Positions 6,886-14,329 of a stretch of DNA of 14,901 nucleotides are shown here, one piece after another. Positions within the stretch are counted from its first letter, which is position 1, and every line of letters starts with the position of its first letter. Origin of the DNA: Fusobacteriota bacterium (GTDB taxonomy: Bacteria; Fusobacteriota; Fusobacteriia; JAPLKR01); NCBI GenBank assembly GCA_026387965.1, contig JAPLKR010000141.1, positions 1 through 14,901 of the forward strand, read 5' to 3'. Under the pieces are notes generated by a model. That model ran no database searches and was not told the origin of the DNA. It was given only the letters and a program-made list of their open reading frames with translations. A program made the translations under genes and the position numbers.

Positions 6886-7859
6886 TGGATTTAATTCGAA
6901 AGCAGTTTAGAGCTGCGAAAAAAATTCTCATTACCACACATGTCGGGCCTGATGCGGACGGTGTAGGATGCGCAATTGCACTTCAAGAACTTCTAATTGA
7001 TATGGGAATTAGTGTAAGTTGCATTGAAATCCTACTTCATGATGAAATTCCTGAAAACATTAGATTTCTTGATAAAAGAATGAGTGTGAAAAAAGTCGTA
7101 AATAGTGACTTTGAAAAGTTTTTTGATACTGTTGTGATACTAGATGTAGGAACACTTGACAGAATTGGAAATATAGCGAAATTTGTTACGCCGAAAACGA
7201 CTCTTATTCATTTTGATCATCATATTAGTCGTGAAAAACTCACTCACTTCGCAATGATTACAGAAGATGCCTCTTCAACTGCAGAAGTGCTATATAATTG
7301 GATCAGGCTATGTAAACTCTCCGTAAATCAAATCGCATGTGAAGCGCTTTATGCTGCTCTTATCCATGATACAGGTAATTTTTTATATAATAATGTTACT
7401 GTGGAGACATTGCAATTTGCTCAGTTTTTGAAAAACCTACATTTTGATGCAGAAAACATATCGCGAAGGGTGCTGTATAACAAGAGTTTTGCCACTCTTA
7501 AATTACTAGGAATTGCACTGTCAAGGTTAAAACTTAGTAGTGATGGACTCGCTTCGACCTATTTAATGCTGAAAGATATTGAAGAGGTAAAAGCACACTA
7601 TAATGATACGGATCCGATTATTGAGGTACTAAATAATTTAGAAAATGCTAAAATAATACTTTTCCTTAAAGAGAAAGAACCCAATGTTTTCAAAGCGAGT
7701 ATTAGGACAAAAGAGTATGATGTTGAGAGCATTTCAAGAGACTTTGGTGGAGGTGGTCATATAAAAGCAGCAGGATTTACCACTTCGAAGCCTATTTATG
7801 AAGTTGTTTCCATAGTAAGTGAAAAATTTAAAGAGCAGTTAAGGGGGAAACGTGTATAA
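6885..7859 (+). CDS. nrnA: DHH/DHHA1 phosphoesterase, NrnA-like (nanoRNase / pAp phosphatase)
   Basis: Family members degrade 2-5 nt RNA and/or convert 3'-phosphoadenosine 5'-phosphate to AMP in the cytoplasm. In these 324 aa, motif I is HVGPDADG (19-26), the next catalytic Asp is in VVILDVGT, the DHH motif is HFDHH (109-113), and the fourth Asp is in LIHDTGNFLY. The C-terminal DHHA1 domain has GGGGH (288-292) followed by IKAAGF. Length is typical. The ATG overlaps the PHP stop, and the last 8 bases overlap the next gene. Cyclic-di-AMP/pApA phosphodiesterases share this core but have different N-terminal parts, so NrnA is the better name. The exact substrate cannot be read from the sequence. 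Confidence 0.92.
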   Translation: MDLIRKQFRAAKKILITTHVGPDADGVGCAIALQELLIDMGISVSCIEILLHDEIPENIRFLDKRMSVKKVVNSDFEKFFDTVVILDVGTLDRIGNIAKFVTPKTTLIHFDHHISREKLTHFAMITEDASSTAEVLYNWIRLCKLSVNQIACEALYAALIHDTGNFLYNNVTVETLQFAQFLKNLHFDAENISRRVLYNKSFATLKLLGIALSRLKLSSDGLASTYLMLKDIEEVKAHYNDTDPIIEVLNNLENAKIILFLKEKEPNVFKASIRTKEYDVESISRDFGGGGHIKAAGFTTSKPIYEVVSIVSEKFKEQLRGKRV

Positions 7860-10101
7860 AATATTAGAAAAAAGAAACATTGGACCTGAAATTTTTGAAA
7901 TTAAAATTGAAGCCCCACTCGTTGCAAAATCAGCAAAACCAGGCCAATTTTGCATTATAAAACTAGATAAAAAAGGAGAGAGAATTCCATTAACCATTTG
8001 CGATTATGACACTTCGACAGGCAGTGTTACTTTAGTGGTCCAAGCGATGGGCGAATCGACTAAAAAAATGGTAGCATATGAAGTGGGAGAATATTATTCG
8101 GATTTTGTCGCTCCCCTAGGGCATGCATCAGAATTTATAACCCTTCCCTTAGAAGAACTGAAAAATAAAAAAATTCTTTTTATTGCAGGCGGGGTAGGAG
8201 TTGCGCCTGTATATCCTCAAATTAAATGGCTTTATGAGCATGGTGTACACACAGATATTATTATTGGAGGGCGTAGTGCAGAACATTTGATTTATATAGA
8301 AGAGCTTTCAAAAATGTCAACAATTCACATTGCAACCAATGATGGAAGTCTTGGAACGACAGGACTTGTAACGGATGTGCTGGATAATTTGATGAAATCG
8401 GGAAGAATATTTGATGAAGTTATTACCATAGGTCCATTGATTATGATGAAATTTGTTGCATTAAAGACGAAAGAGTATCATCTTAAAACTATTGCGAGTT
8501 TGAATACACTAATGGTAGATGGAACAGGGATGTGTGGCGCTTGTCGAGTAACAGTAGGTGGAAAAACATGCTTTGCCTGTGTGGATGGGCCTGAATTTGA
8601 TGCGCATGAAGTGAATTTTGATGAAGCTCTTAATAGACAAGGGATGTATAAAAATATTGAAAAAAGAAAAGAACATATCGCTTCTCATCTATGTAATTTA
8701 GCGTCGCCACAAGTGGAAGAGAGTATTCAACTTGTAAATCGCCAGACTGCAGTACCTGTTAGAAATCAAGAACCAGGAATTAGAGTAACTAATTTTAGTG
8801 AAGTGTGTTACGGGTATAATGAAATAGAAGCAAAGCTTGAGGCGAGCCGATGTTTAAAATGTAAAAATCCACTCTGTGTACAAGGGTGTCCCGTGAGTAT
8901 TCAAATTCCTAAATTTATTGAAGCAATTGAGAGTGGTGAGTATGAAAAATCAGCAGAAATTATTTTTCAAGACTCTACACTTCCAGCGATTTGTGGTCGC
9001 GTGTGCCCGCAGGAGACGCAGTGTGAAGGAAAATGTATATTAGGCATTAAAGGACAATCGATTTCTATTGGAAAATTAGAGCGGTTTATTGGCGATTTTG
9101 CACTCAAAAACCCAATAAAACAACACGTAAATTCTAAAAATGGGAAGAAAATTGCAGTAATAGGATCGGGGCCTTCGGGACTGACCTGTGCTGGGGAACT
9201 TGCAAAAAAAGGATTTGACGTGGTGATATTTGAAGCGCTTCATCAAGCTGGTGGTGTGTTAGAATATGGGATTCCAGAATTTAGACTGCCGAAAACAGAT
9301 GTTGTACAAAAAGAGATCGAAAATATTAAAAAACTTGGAGTTAGCATTGAAACGGATATAGTGATTGGAAAGACGCTAACCTTAGATGACATTTTAGAAA
9401 ATGGATTTGATGCAGCTTATATTTCGAGTGGTGCAGGGCTTCCAAAATTCATGTATATTCCAGGGGAAAACTCAAATGGTGTGGTATCGGCAAATGAATT
9501 TTTAACTCGCATCAATTTAATGAAAGCTTATATGAGTGAATACTCTACACCAGTTCATATTGGGAAAAATGTTGTGGTTATTGGTGGCGGAAATGTTGCA
9601 ATGGATGCAGCGCGAACAGCAAAAAGACTTGGTAGCAAAGTGAGTGTTGTATATCGTAGAACCAAGGCTGAACTTCCTGCAAGACATGAAGAAATTGAAC
9701 ATGCTATTGAAGAGGGAATTGAGTTTCGTTTTTTAAGAAATCCTGTTGAGTTTGAAGTTGAGAATGGGTGGGTTAATGGTGTAAAAGTCTCTGTAATGGA
9801 ACTTGGTGAACCAGATAGCAGTGGCAGAAGAACCCCAGTAGTAGTAGAAGGAAAATTTGAAAGAATTGAGGCGGACTCTGTGATTATTGCTCTTGGAACG
9901 ACTCCGAATAAAATTATTCCAAATACAACACTTGGCCTTGAAGTTAATATACAGGGGACAATTGTAATAGATGAATTCGGTAGAACAACGAAAGTTAATG
10001 TGTATGCAGGTGGAGATGCGACACTTGGAGCAGCCACAGTTATTCTTGCAATGCAAGCAGGAAAAATTGCAGCAGAGACGATAGCAAAAGATATTTTATA
10101 A
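7852..10101 (+). CDS. Fused NfnA-NfnB type ferredoxin/NADPH flavoenzyme (sulfide dehydrogenase/GltD-like)
   Basis: This 749-aa protein joins both subunits of an electron-bifurcating NADH-dependent ferredoxin:NADP+ oxidoreductase (Nfn/Sud). Residues 1-270 are NfnA-like: an FNR-type FAD domain, NAD site GGVGVAPVY (113-121) and a [2Fe-2S] site DGTGMCGACR with Cys228, Cys231, Cys240 and Cys243. Residues about 310-749 are NfnB/GltD-like: [4Fe-4S] ligands Cys334, 337, 342 and 346, then Cys381, 385, 391 and 395. FAD site GSGPSGLTCA follows (from 438), then NADPH site GGGNVAMDAAR (from 578), YRRTKAELPAR, and a C-terminal YAGGDATLGAATV. The start is GTG 7852 after AAGGGGGAAA (7841-7850), overlapping nrnA by 8 nt. 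In databases such proteins are often labelled dihydroorotate dehydrogenase electron transfer/glutamate synthase small chain. No gltB or pyrD is nearby, so an Nfn role is more likely. Confidence 0.92.
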   Translation: MYKILEKRNIGPEIFEIKIEAPLVAKSAKPGQFCIIKLDKKGERIPLTICDYDTSTGSVTLVVQAMGESTKKMVAYEVGEYYSDFVAPLGHASEFITLPLEELKNKKILFIAGGVGVAPVYPQIKWLYEHGVHTDIIIGGRSAEHLIYIEELSKMSTIHIATNDGSLGTTGLVTDVLDNLMKSGRIFDEVITIGPLIMMKFVALKTKEYHLKTIASLNTLMVDGTGMCGACRVTVGGKTCFACVDGPEFDAHEVNFDEALNRQGMYKNIEKRKEHIASHLCNLASPQVEESIQLVNRQTAVPVRNQEPGIRVTNFSEVCYGYNEIEAKLEASRCLKCKNPLCVQGCPVSIQIPKFIEAIESGEYEKSAEIIFQDSTLPAICGRVCPQETQCEGKCILGIKGQSISIGKLERFIGDFALKNPIKQHVNSKNGKKIAVIGSGPSGLTCAGELAKKGFDVVIFEALHQAGGVLEYGIPEFRLPKTDVVQKEIENIKKLGVSIETDIVIGKTLTLDDILENGFDAAYISSGAGLPKFMYIPGENSNGVVSANEFLTRINLMKAYMSEYSTPVHIGKNVVVIGGGNVAMDAARTAKRLGSKVSVVYRRTKAELPARHEEIEHAIEEGIEFRFLRNPVEFEVENGWVNGVKVSVMELGEPDSSGRRTPVVVEGKFERIEADSVIIALGTTPNKIIPNTTLGLEVNIQGTIVIDEFGRTTKVNVYAGGDATLGAATVILAMQAGKIAAETIAKDIL

Positions 10102-10124
10102 AAGCCCCATAAGGGGCTTTTTTT
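10101..10124 (+). terminator. Rho-independent terminator ending the six-gene operon
   Basis: AAAGCCCC (10101-10108) pairs perfectly with GGGGCTTT (10113-10120) around an ATAA loop, and the T-run continues to 10124. The hairpin starts on the last base of the nfnAB stop. The G-run of the antiporter's ribosome binding site begins on the very next base (10125). Confidence 0.92.
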
Positions 10125-10136
10125 GGGGGAGAATTT

Positions 10137-11606
10137 ATGAATGAAATTATGATATTAATTGGAATTATTTTGATTATAAGTATTTGGTCAACAAAACTTT
10201 CAAACAAAGCGAGCATTCCAGTGCTTATTATTTTCATTGCTATAGGAATGCTAGCCCATGCAGAAGGGTTTAAAGCGGTTCATATGCAGGATAAATCAGT
10301 TGAGTATGCAATCGGTTCGATTACGATGGCATTTATTTTATTTGGAGGGGGCTTAGATACAGATATTTTCCATGTAAGAAAGTACTGGAAAGAAGGCGTT
10401 GTTCTTTCTTTTGGTGGTGTCGTTATTACGACACTACTGTTTGCTATTCCGGTTCATTATTTAGCACATTTTTCCTATCCGATGTCCTTTTTAATTGGTG
10501 CGGCTGTTGCTTCAACCGATGCGGCGGCAGTATTCAATGTGCTTAAAAGTGCAAAGGGAGTTGTAAACAAAAAACTCGGAGCGGTGCTTGAACTCGAATC
10601 AGGAAGTAATGACCCTATTGCCTATGTATTGGTGCTTATATTCATTGAAATTATAATGAGTGGTGGAAAAACACCTATTGGTCATTTTATACTGTTTTTT
10701 GTTTTACAAATTATTATAGGTGGAGCTATTGGATATCTTTTTGGGGTATTAACCACAAAACTCTATAAAATAAGTAAAATTAATGTTCCAGAGCTCTACG
10801 TAATACTTATACTTGCAGTGGTCCTTTTAACTTATGGAATGGCGGAAGTATTGGAAGGAAACCCCTTTCTAGCTGTATATATTTTGGGTATTTTTATCCG
10901 ATCTAAAAAATTAATGTATAAGAACAGTACGATTCGATTTTTTTCCGCTGTATCTTGGGTAATGCAAATTATACTGTTTGTCTCTCTCGGATTTCAAATA
11001 TTTCCAAAAGAACTTACTGAAATGTGGTTGTCTCGTTCACTACTTGCTTTAATTCTTATTCTTATTATTCGTCCGATTGTGGTATTTTCACTGCTTCAAC
11101 TTTTTGGGAAAAAATACCACTTTAAAGATAAATTATTTTTAACATGGGGGGGACTTAAAGGGGCAGTTCCAATTGTGTTTGCTGCTTTAATTTATTCTAA
11201 AGGGGTTGGAAATGATAGCTCCATTTTTAATTTTATTTTTTATATCGTTGTATTCTCAGTGCTTGTTCAAGGTTCTACACTGTCGTGGCTTGGAAAGAAA
11301 TTAGGGGTTATTGTAGAAAATACGAGAAATTTTAAAGAGAGCATCTCCATTGATGAGATAGAGTATTTTGAAGATCAGCTTATTGAAGTTTCAATTATGC
11401 AAAACTCTTGGCTTCAATCTAAATTGATACGGGATATTCGTCTACCTCTAAGTGCCTTAATAGTATCGGTTATACGTGGGAGAGAGTATATCTATCCAAA
11501 AGCGAGTTTGCCATTAGAAGTAGGAGATAGACTTCTTATCTCAGCTGAAAATAGGGAAGCCCTTCTTAAATTCATAGAAGAACAGCACCATATTTTGGAT
11601 AAATAG
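10137..11606 (+). CDS. CPA1-type cation/proton antiporter with TrkA-C domain (NhaP2-like)
   Basis: This inner-membrane antiporter exchanges K+ or Na+ for protons, serving pH and cation balance. The first about 395 of its 489 aa form a many-helix Na_H_exchanger domain. It has FGGGLDTD (69-76), AAVASTDAAAVFNVLKS with Thr127-Asp128, and the ion-binding ESGSNDP (154-160). A later WGGLKGAVPIVFA segment is typical of CPA1. Residues about 400-485 are cytoplasmic and end in a TrkA-C (RCK_C) fold, EVSIMQNSWLQSKLIRDI through LEVGDRLLI, found in NhaP2 (CvrA) proteins and suggesting ligand gating. The first RCK nucleotide-binding domain is absent, as usual for NhaP2. ATG 10137 follows GGGGGAGAA (10125-10133). 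No separate promoter is obvious between it and the terminator, so expression may rely on readthrough or an internal start. Ion specificity cannot be told. Confidence 0.92.
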   Translation: MNEIMILIGIILIISIWSTKLSNKASIPVLIIFIAIGMLAHAEGFKAVHMQDKSVEYAIGSITMAFILFGGGLDTDIFHVRKYWKEGVVLSFGGVVITTLLFAIPVHYLAHFSYPMSFLIGAAVASTDAAAVFNVLKSAKGVVNKKLGAVLELESGSNDPIAYVLVLIFIEIIMSGGKTPIGHFILFFVLQIIIGGAIGYLFGVLTTKLYKISKINVPELYVILILAVVLLTYGMAEVLEGNPFLAVYILGIFIRSKKLMYKNSTIRFFSAVSWVMQIILFVSLGFQIFPKELTEMWLSRSLLALILILIIRPIVVFSLLQLFGKKYHFKDKLFLTWGGLKGAVPIVFAALIYSKGVGNDSSIFNFIFYIVVFSVLVQGSTLSWLGKKLGVIVENTRNFKESISIDEIEYFEDQLIEVSIMQNSWLQSKLIRDIRLPLSALIVSVIRGREYIYPKASLPLEVGDRLLISAENREALLKFIEEQHHILDK

Positions 11607-11648
11607 TATTGTGATTAAAATAATTTAAAATAATGGCGAAAAAAATTG

Positions 11649-11676
11649 ACAAAATATTAATATTTTGTTTTTTTTT
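11649..11676 (+). terminator. AT-rich palindrome plus T-run, probable terminator after the antiporter
   Basis: ACAAAATATT (11649-11658) is followed at once by its exact reverse complement (11659-11668) and then eight more T to 11676. The stem has only two G-C pairs and almost no loop, so it would be weak thermally. Position and the T-tract make a terminator the best reading. It also overlaps a TTGACA (11646-11651), but no -10 lies at the right distance. Confidence 0.55.
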
Positions 11677-12139
11677 GATTAAAGTTTAAATTTATAAGGA
11701 GGGTATAAAAAAACAAAAGTGATTTTAAAAATACGAAATCGAATATTGACATATATTGACTCTTGCGCATTAGTTCCATCGATGCTAAAGTATATGGAAC
11801 TTTTGAACATCGAGATTTTCCTAACCCAATTTTAGTATCGAACAAATTTATTATCTTATCAGCATAACTTTTCTATAATAAACTAATAACAATGGATAGC
11901 TTTTGAAATCATTTATACAAACTGAATCGTGTTCAAACAATTCATGACATTCTAGAATCATGCATGAAACTCAGTTTTAAAAAGTTTTTCGCTGCATAAG
12001 AAGGGACTTTCGAGATCAAAAATGTCGATCATCAAATTAGCGCACGAGATTAATTATACCATTAAACCTTTTCAAACCAGTAACTTCCCGAAAGTACCAA
12101 AATTTAAATTCTACTTATCAACAACAGGAGAATAACATC
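11677..12139. other. Gene-free junction between backbone and acquired region
   Basis: No supported gene is present. A consensus ribosome binding site AAGGAGGG lies at 11696-11703, but no ATG, GTG or TTG follows within a usable distance; the first GTG (11719) opens only 38 codons and is 15 nt away. Beyond about 11740 base use shifts and all six frames are broken. Short minus-strand frames (for example 11657-11845) look like decayed coding sequence, but no family can be named. No clear promoter for the cupin gene can be seen. Confidence 0.5.
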
Positions 12140-12526
12140 GTGAATACTAAAAACTTGAAATTCAATCAGATTGAAGTTGTCAAAAACGCACCAATGGATT
12201 ACGCTGTAGGTATCAAAATAGCCATAATCGCTGATACAGAAGACTATCACATGGGAATACTTGAAGTCGCTCCTGGCAAACAGAACGGCGCCCACTACCA
12301 TACAAAATACGCTGAAATCTATCAGGTCATCAGCGGAGAAGGATATCTAATTATTCAGGACTTCAATAACCAGAATGACAAGGCGGAAATCAAAATAACC
12401 AAAGACGATGTGGTTAAAACACCTGTTTACACGATACACCAGATTAAAAACACTGGAACTGAACCTTTAATAGTCACATTTTTCTGCCATAAAAACAGTA
12501 CAGTACAGGACAGACATGTTCTTTAA
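12140..12526 (+). CDS. Single-domain cupin protein
   Basis: The 128-aa protein is a small beta-barrel cupin. Motif 1 is readable as GAHYHTKYAEIYQVISGEG, with the His-x-His and Glu metal ligands. Motif 2 is TPVYTIHQIKNTG, with the fourth His ligand. A divalent metal site is thus complete. Such proteins act as isomerases, dioxygenases, sugar-binding or sensing modules, and the substrate cannot be read. The start is GTG 12140, with AGGAG (12126-12130) 9 nt upstream. Codons ending in C (ATC, AAC, GAC) are more frequent here than in the genes before 11.6 kb, which supports foreign origin. The gene for a small secreted protein follows after 39 nt and is probably co-transcribed. Confidence 0.85.
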   Translation: MNTKNLKFNQIEVVKNAPMDYAVGIKIAIIADTEDYHMGILEVAPGKQNGAHYHTKYAEIYQVISGEGYLIIQDFNNQNDKAEIKITKDDVVKTPVYTIHQIKNTGTEPLIVTFFCHKNSTVQDRHVL

Positions 12527-12565
12527 TTAATAAACAAAACGAAATTAAACCAAAGGAGAAAAACC

Positions 12566-13000
12566 ATGAAAAAACTAATAGTATCAACAATATTCATTCT
12601 AATTCTAGGAACATTTCCAGTTTTCGCATCATCGCAAGATAATCAAGAAAACTCGCAAGTAGCAACTCCTACATGGACAGTTTCACTTAACAACGAGTCT
12701 AACGGCGGCTGGACTCTCGAATATATAGATAATGGCAATGTCACCACACTAGGAACAATAGGGCCCTTTGCAACAGCTGAGTATTCTTTACCTGGACAGC
12801 ATTGGGAAGCCGACTTCAACCTAATTAATACTACGATCCCTGATGACCAACAAAATTGGATGCAACAAGTTCAGGATTATAATACGTTTACTTTTGATGA
12901 CGGTGTAAAATTTAATAGTAACGCCTCTACTCCAAATAATAACATAATACAATGTGTTATAGATATACCACAGGTACCTATGGTTCATCATCATCATTAA
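12566..13000 (+). CDS. Small secreted protein, unrecognised, ending in four His
   Basis: I do not recognise this 144-aa protein. It starts with a clear Sec signal peptide: MKK, a hydrophobic core to about residue 17 and a likely cleavage after FASS or VFA near residues 20-23. The mature part is about 120 aa, polar and rich in Asn, Gln, Thr and Trp, with predicted beta character (WTVSLNNESNGGWTLEYID). The only Cys of the mature chain is near the C-terminus. It ends VPMVHHHH. AAAGGAG at 12552-12558 sets ATG 12566. The natural oligo-His end could bind metal. Following a metal-site cupin, the two could be functionally linked, but this is inference only. The protein is not a lipoprotein, since no lipobox Cys is seen. 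Confidence 0.8.
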   Translation: MKKLIVSTIFILILGTFPVFASSQDNQENSQVATPTWTVSLNNESNGGWTLEYIDNGNVTTLGTIGPFATAEYSLPGQHWEADFNLINTTIPDDQQNWMQQVQDYNTFTFDDGVKFNSNASTPNNNIIQCVIDIPQVPMVHHHH

Positions 13001-13021
13001 ATTAATATTATCTGATTTCGA

Positions 13022-13087
13022 TATGGAAGGGCGATGCGCCGTCACCGGCGTAAATCAAGCGGTTACGACTGAGCACGACCCTCCATA
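13022..13087. other. GC-rich element able to fold into a three-way junction
   Basis: TATGGA (13022-13027) pairs with TCCATA (13082-13087). After one bulged A, GGG (13029-13031) pairs with CCC (13079-13081). Inside, TGCGCCG (13035-13041) and CGGCGTA (13046-13052) form a 7-bp hairpin with loop TCAC and one G-T pair. CGGT (13060-13063) and ACTG (13068-13071) can form a small second hairpin. It stands out in AT-rich surroundings and lies between the secreted-protein gene and the cyclase gene. No T-run follows, so it is not an ordinary terminator. It does not match a riboswitch class or attC consensus I know. Confidence 0.55.
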
Positions 13088-13103
13088 AAGTTGCTAATTT
13101 AAC

Positions 13104-13140
13104 GCAATTTTGTATTACTCAAATAAAACAAAAAAATTGC
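13104..13140. repeat. 8-bp inverted repeat upstream of the cyclase gene
   Basis: GCAATTTT (13104-13111) recurs as its reverse complement AAAATTGC (13133-13140), with 21 bases between. It lies 36 bases before the cyclase start and could be an operator or a weak hairpin. In such AT-rich DNA chance is a real alternative. Confidence 0.3.
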
Positions 13141-13175
13141 TCTAGTAAAAAAAATTTAAATATAAGGATCATTTT

Positions 13176-13862
13176 ATGAAAAATATAATCGATTTGACTC
13201 AGGAAATATATAACGAAATGCCAGTTTTTCCAGGACATTTGAAAACCCATTTATGGGAAGATGAGACACATGAAGAAACGGCTTTAAGATACACGGATGG
13301 ATACAGCTATTGTTCAAATGCTATGCTTATCAGCGAACATGGTCCAACGCATATTGATTCGCATAGTCATGTAAATAAAGACGGGCTGTCAATTGAAAAG
13401 ATGCCCCTTGATCTCTTTTACGGTTCAGCTCTCTGCCTTGATATGACATGGCTGCCTGAACATACTCTTTACAGTGTTGAAATGATTGAGGAGGCTGAAA
13501 AAAGAGCTGGTTTAACCATAGACAAAGGCGATATCGTACTCTTTCACATCGGTCATTACAGCAAATACCATCCTTCCGAAAAATACTTGACCGGTTATTC
13601 AGGATTCTCGTACCAAGCAGCAAAATATCTGATTGAAACAAGAGGAGTTAAAAACTGGGGAGTTGATACTCCAAGCCCCGACATAGCAGGAACAACCAAC
13701 TTTCCGGTACATATTCACCTCAAAAAAATTGGAATTCCCCATATTGAAAATCTCTGCAATCTGGAAAAAGTAGCAGGAAAAAGATTCGTCTTTGCAGGAT
13801 TTCCATTAAGAATCAGGAATGGAAGCGGTTCACCAATTCGCGCTGTAGCGATTATGCAATAA
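13176..13862 (+). CDS. Cyclase-family metal-dependent hydrolase (arylformamidase/KynB-like)
   Basis: This 228-aa protein belongs to the metal-dependent cyclase family, which includes bacterial kynurenine formamidase (KynB) and isatin hydrolase. It opens with IDLTQEIYNEMPVFPGH, the usual family start. The metal site reads SEHGPTHIDSHSHV, matching the HxGTHxDxPxH pattern with Pro in place of Gly and Ser in place of Pro but all metal His and Asp ligands kept. Later segments GDIVLFHIGH and KNWGVDTPSPD, and the C-terminal RIRNGSGSPIRAVAIM, are also typical. ATG 13176 is preceded by AAGGA (13164-13168). No tryptophan-degradation genes are nearby; the following relic is an amidohydrolase, so the pair may have hydrolysed amide or lactam compounds. 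Substrate is unknown. Confidence 0.88.
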   Translation: MKNIIDLTQEIYNEMPVFPGHLKTHLWEDETHEETALRYTDGYSYCSNAMLISEHGPTHIDSHSHVNKDGLSIEKMPLDLFYGSALCLDMTWLPEHTLYSVEMIEEAEKRAGLTIDKGDIVLFHIGHYSKYHPSEKYLTGYSGFSYQAAKYLIETRGVKNWGVDTPSPDIAGTTNFPVHIHLKKIGIPHIENLCNLEKVAGKRFVFAGFPLRIRNGSGSPIRAVAIMQ

Positions 13863-13920
13863 GAAGGCATTAGGCATAAATCAACAAACTGACAACTCAG
13901 TCTACGAAAAAGCCATAACG

Positions 13921-14329
13921 ATGAAAAAATATCAATTTAGTAACACAGATATTATTACAGGTGATGGTCTAACTCCATCAATTTTTGTTAGTTAATGATG
14001 GTAGAATACAACAAATAGCTGACGCGCCTTTTAATAATATCTGCGACAAAGTGATTGATTGCAAAAACATGATATTATTCCCTGGTCTAATAAACTTGTA
14101 TACTCATGGTTGCTATAGTGGCCCTTTATTTTCAAGCGGTTCACAGCCATTACAAAATCAAGAAATTTTGAATAATATTAGTAAACACCTTTCTCAGGGC
14201 GAAGTAGCTCTAGTTAATGTATGTGGTTTCGGGTCTATTTCAGATTATCCGTCAAGAAAGCATACTAAACTAGAGTCTATCCGAGCACTAATCATTTTAA
14301 AATGCCATTTACGGCAGTTGTTATTATAG
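13921..14329 (+). pseudogene. Frameshifted N-terminal relic of an amidohydrolase
   Basis: Two frames together read like the start of an amidohydrolase (imidazolonepropionase/dihydroorotase superfamily). ATG 13921 opens MKKYQFSNTDIITGDGLTPS, then stops at 13993-13995. One frame over, sequence resumes at the T-run 13982-13986 with LLVNDGRIQQIADAP, then VIDCKNMILFPGLINLYTH. Removing one T from the run would join them smoothly. The metal motif HxH is Tyr-Thr-His; a single C-to-T change (CAT to TAT) explains the lost His. After about 110 codons the frame ends at 14329 without the rest of the barrel. Two defects plus truncation mark it as dead. It follows the cyclase gene by 58 nt and has no good ribosome binding site. 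Confidence 0.72.

Noticed and set aside
9555-10037. Minus-strand frame of 160 codons opposite the NfnB-like part
   Set aside because: It is the antisense of a clearly real flavoprotein domain. Its composition is that of a shadow frame (Ser/Thr/Pro-rich), and there is no start signal.
11719-11835. 38-codon + strand frame from GTG 11719 after the orphan ribosome binding site
   Set aside because: Spacing of 15 nt to the site is too long, and the product has no recognisable feature. It is more likely a chance frame at a junction.
13022-13087. Integron attC site
   Set aside because: It is palindromic and between single genes, but no RYYYAAC / GTTRRRY core pair is at the ends, no other copy is seen between the neighbouring genes, and no integrase is in the window.
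13330-13641. Minus-strand frame of 103 codons opposite the cyclase gene
   Set aside because: It is the antisense of a gene with an intact metal motif, with no start signal of its own.
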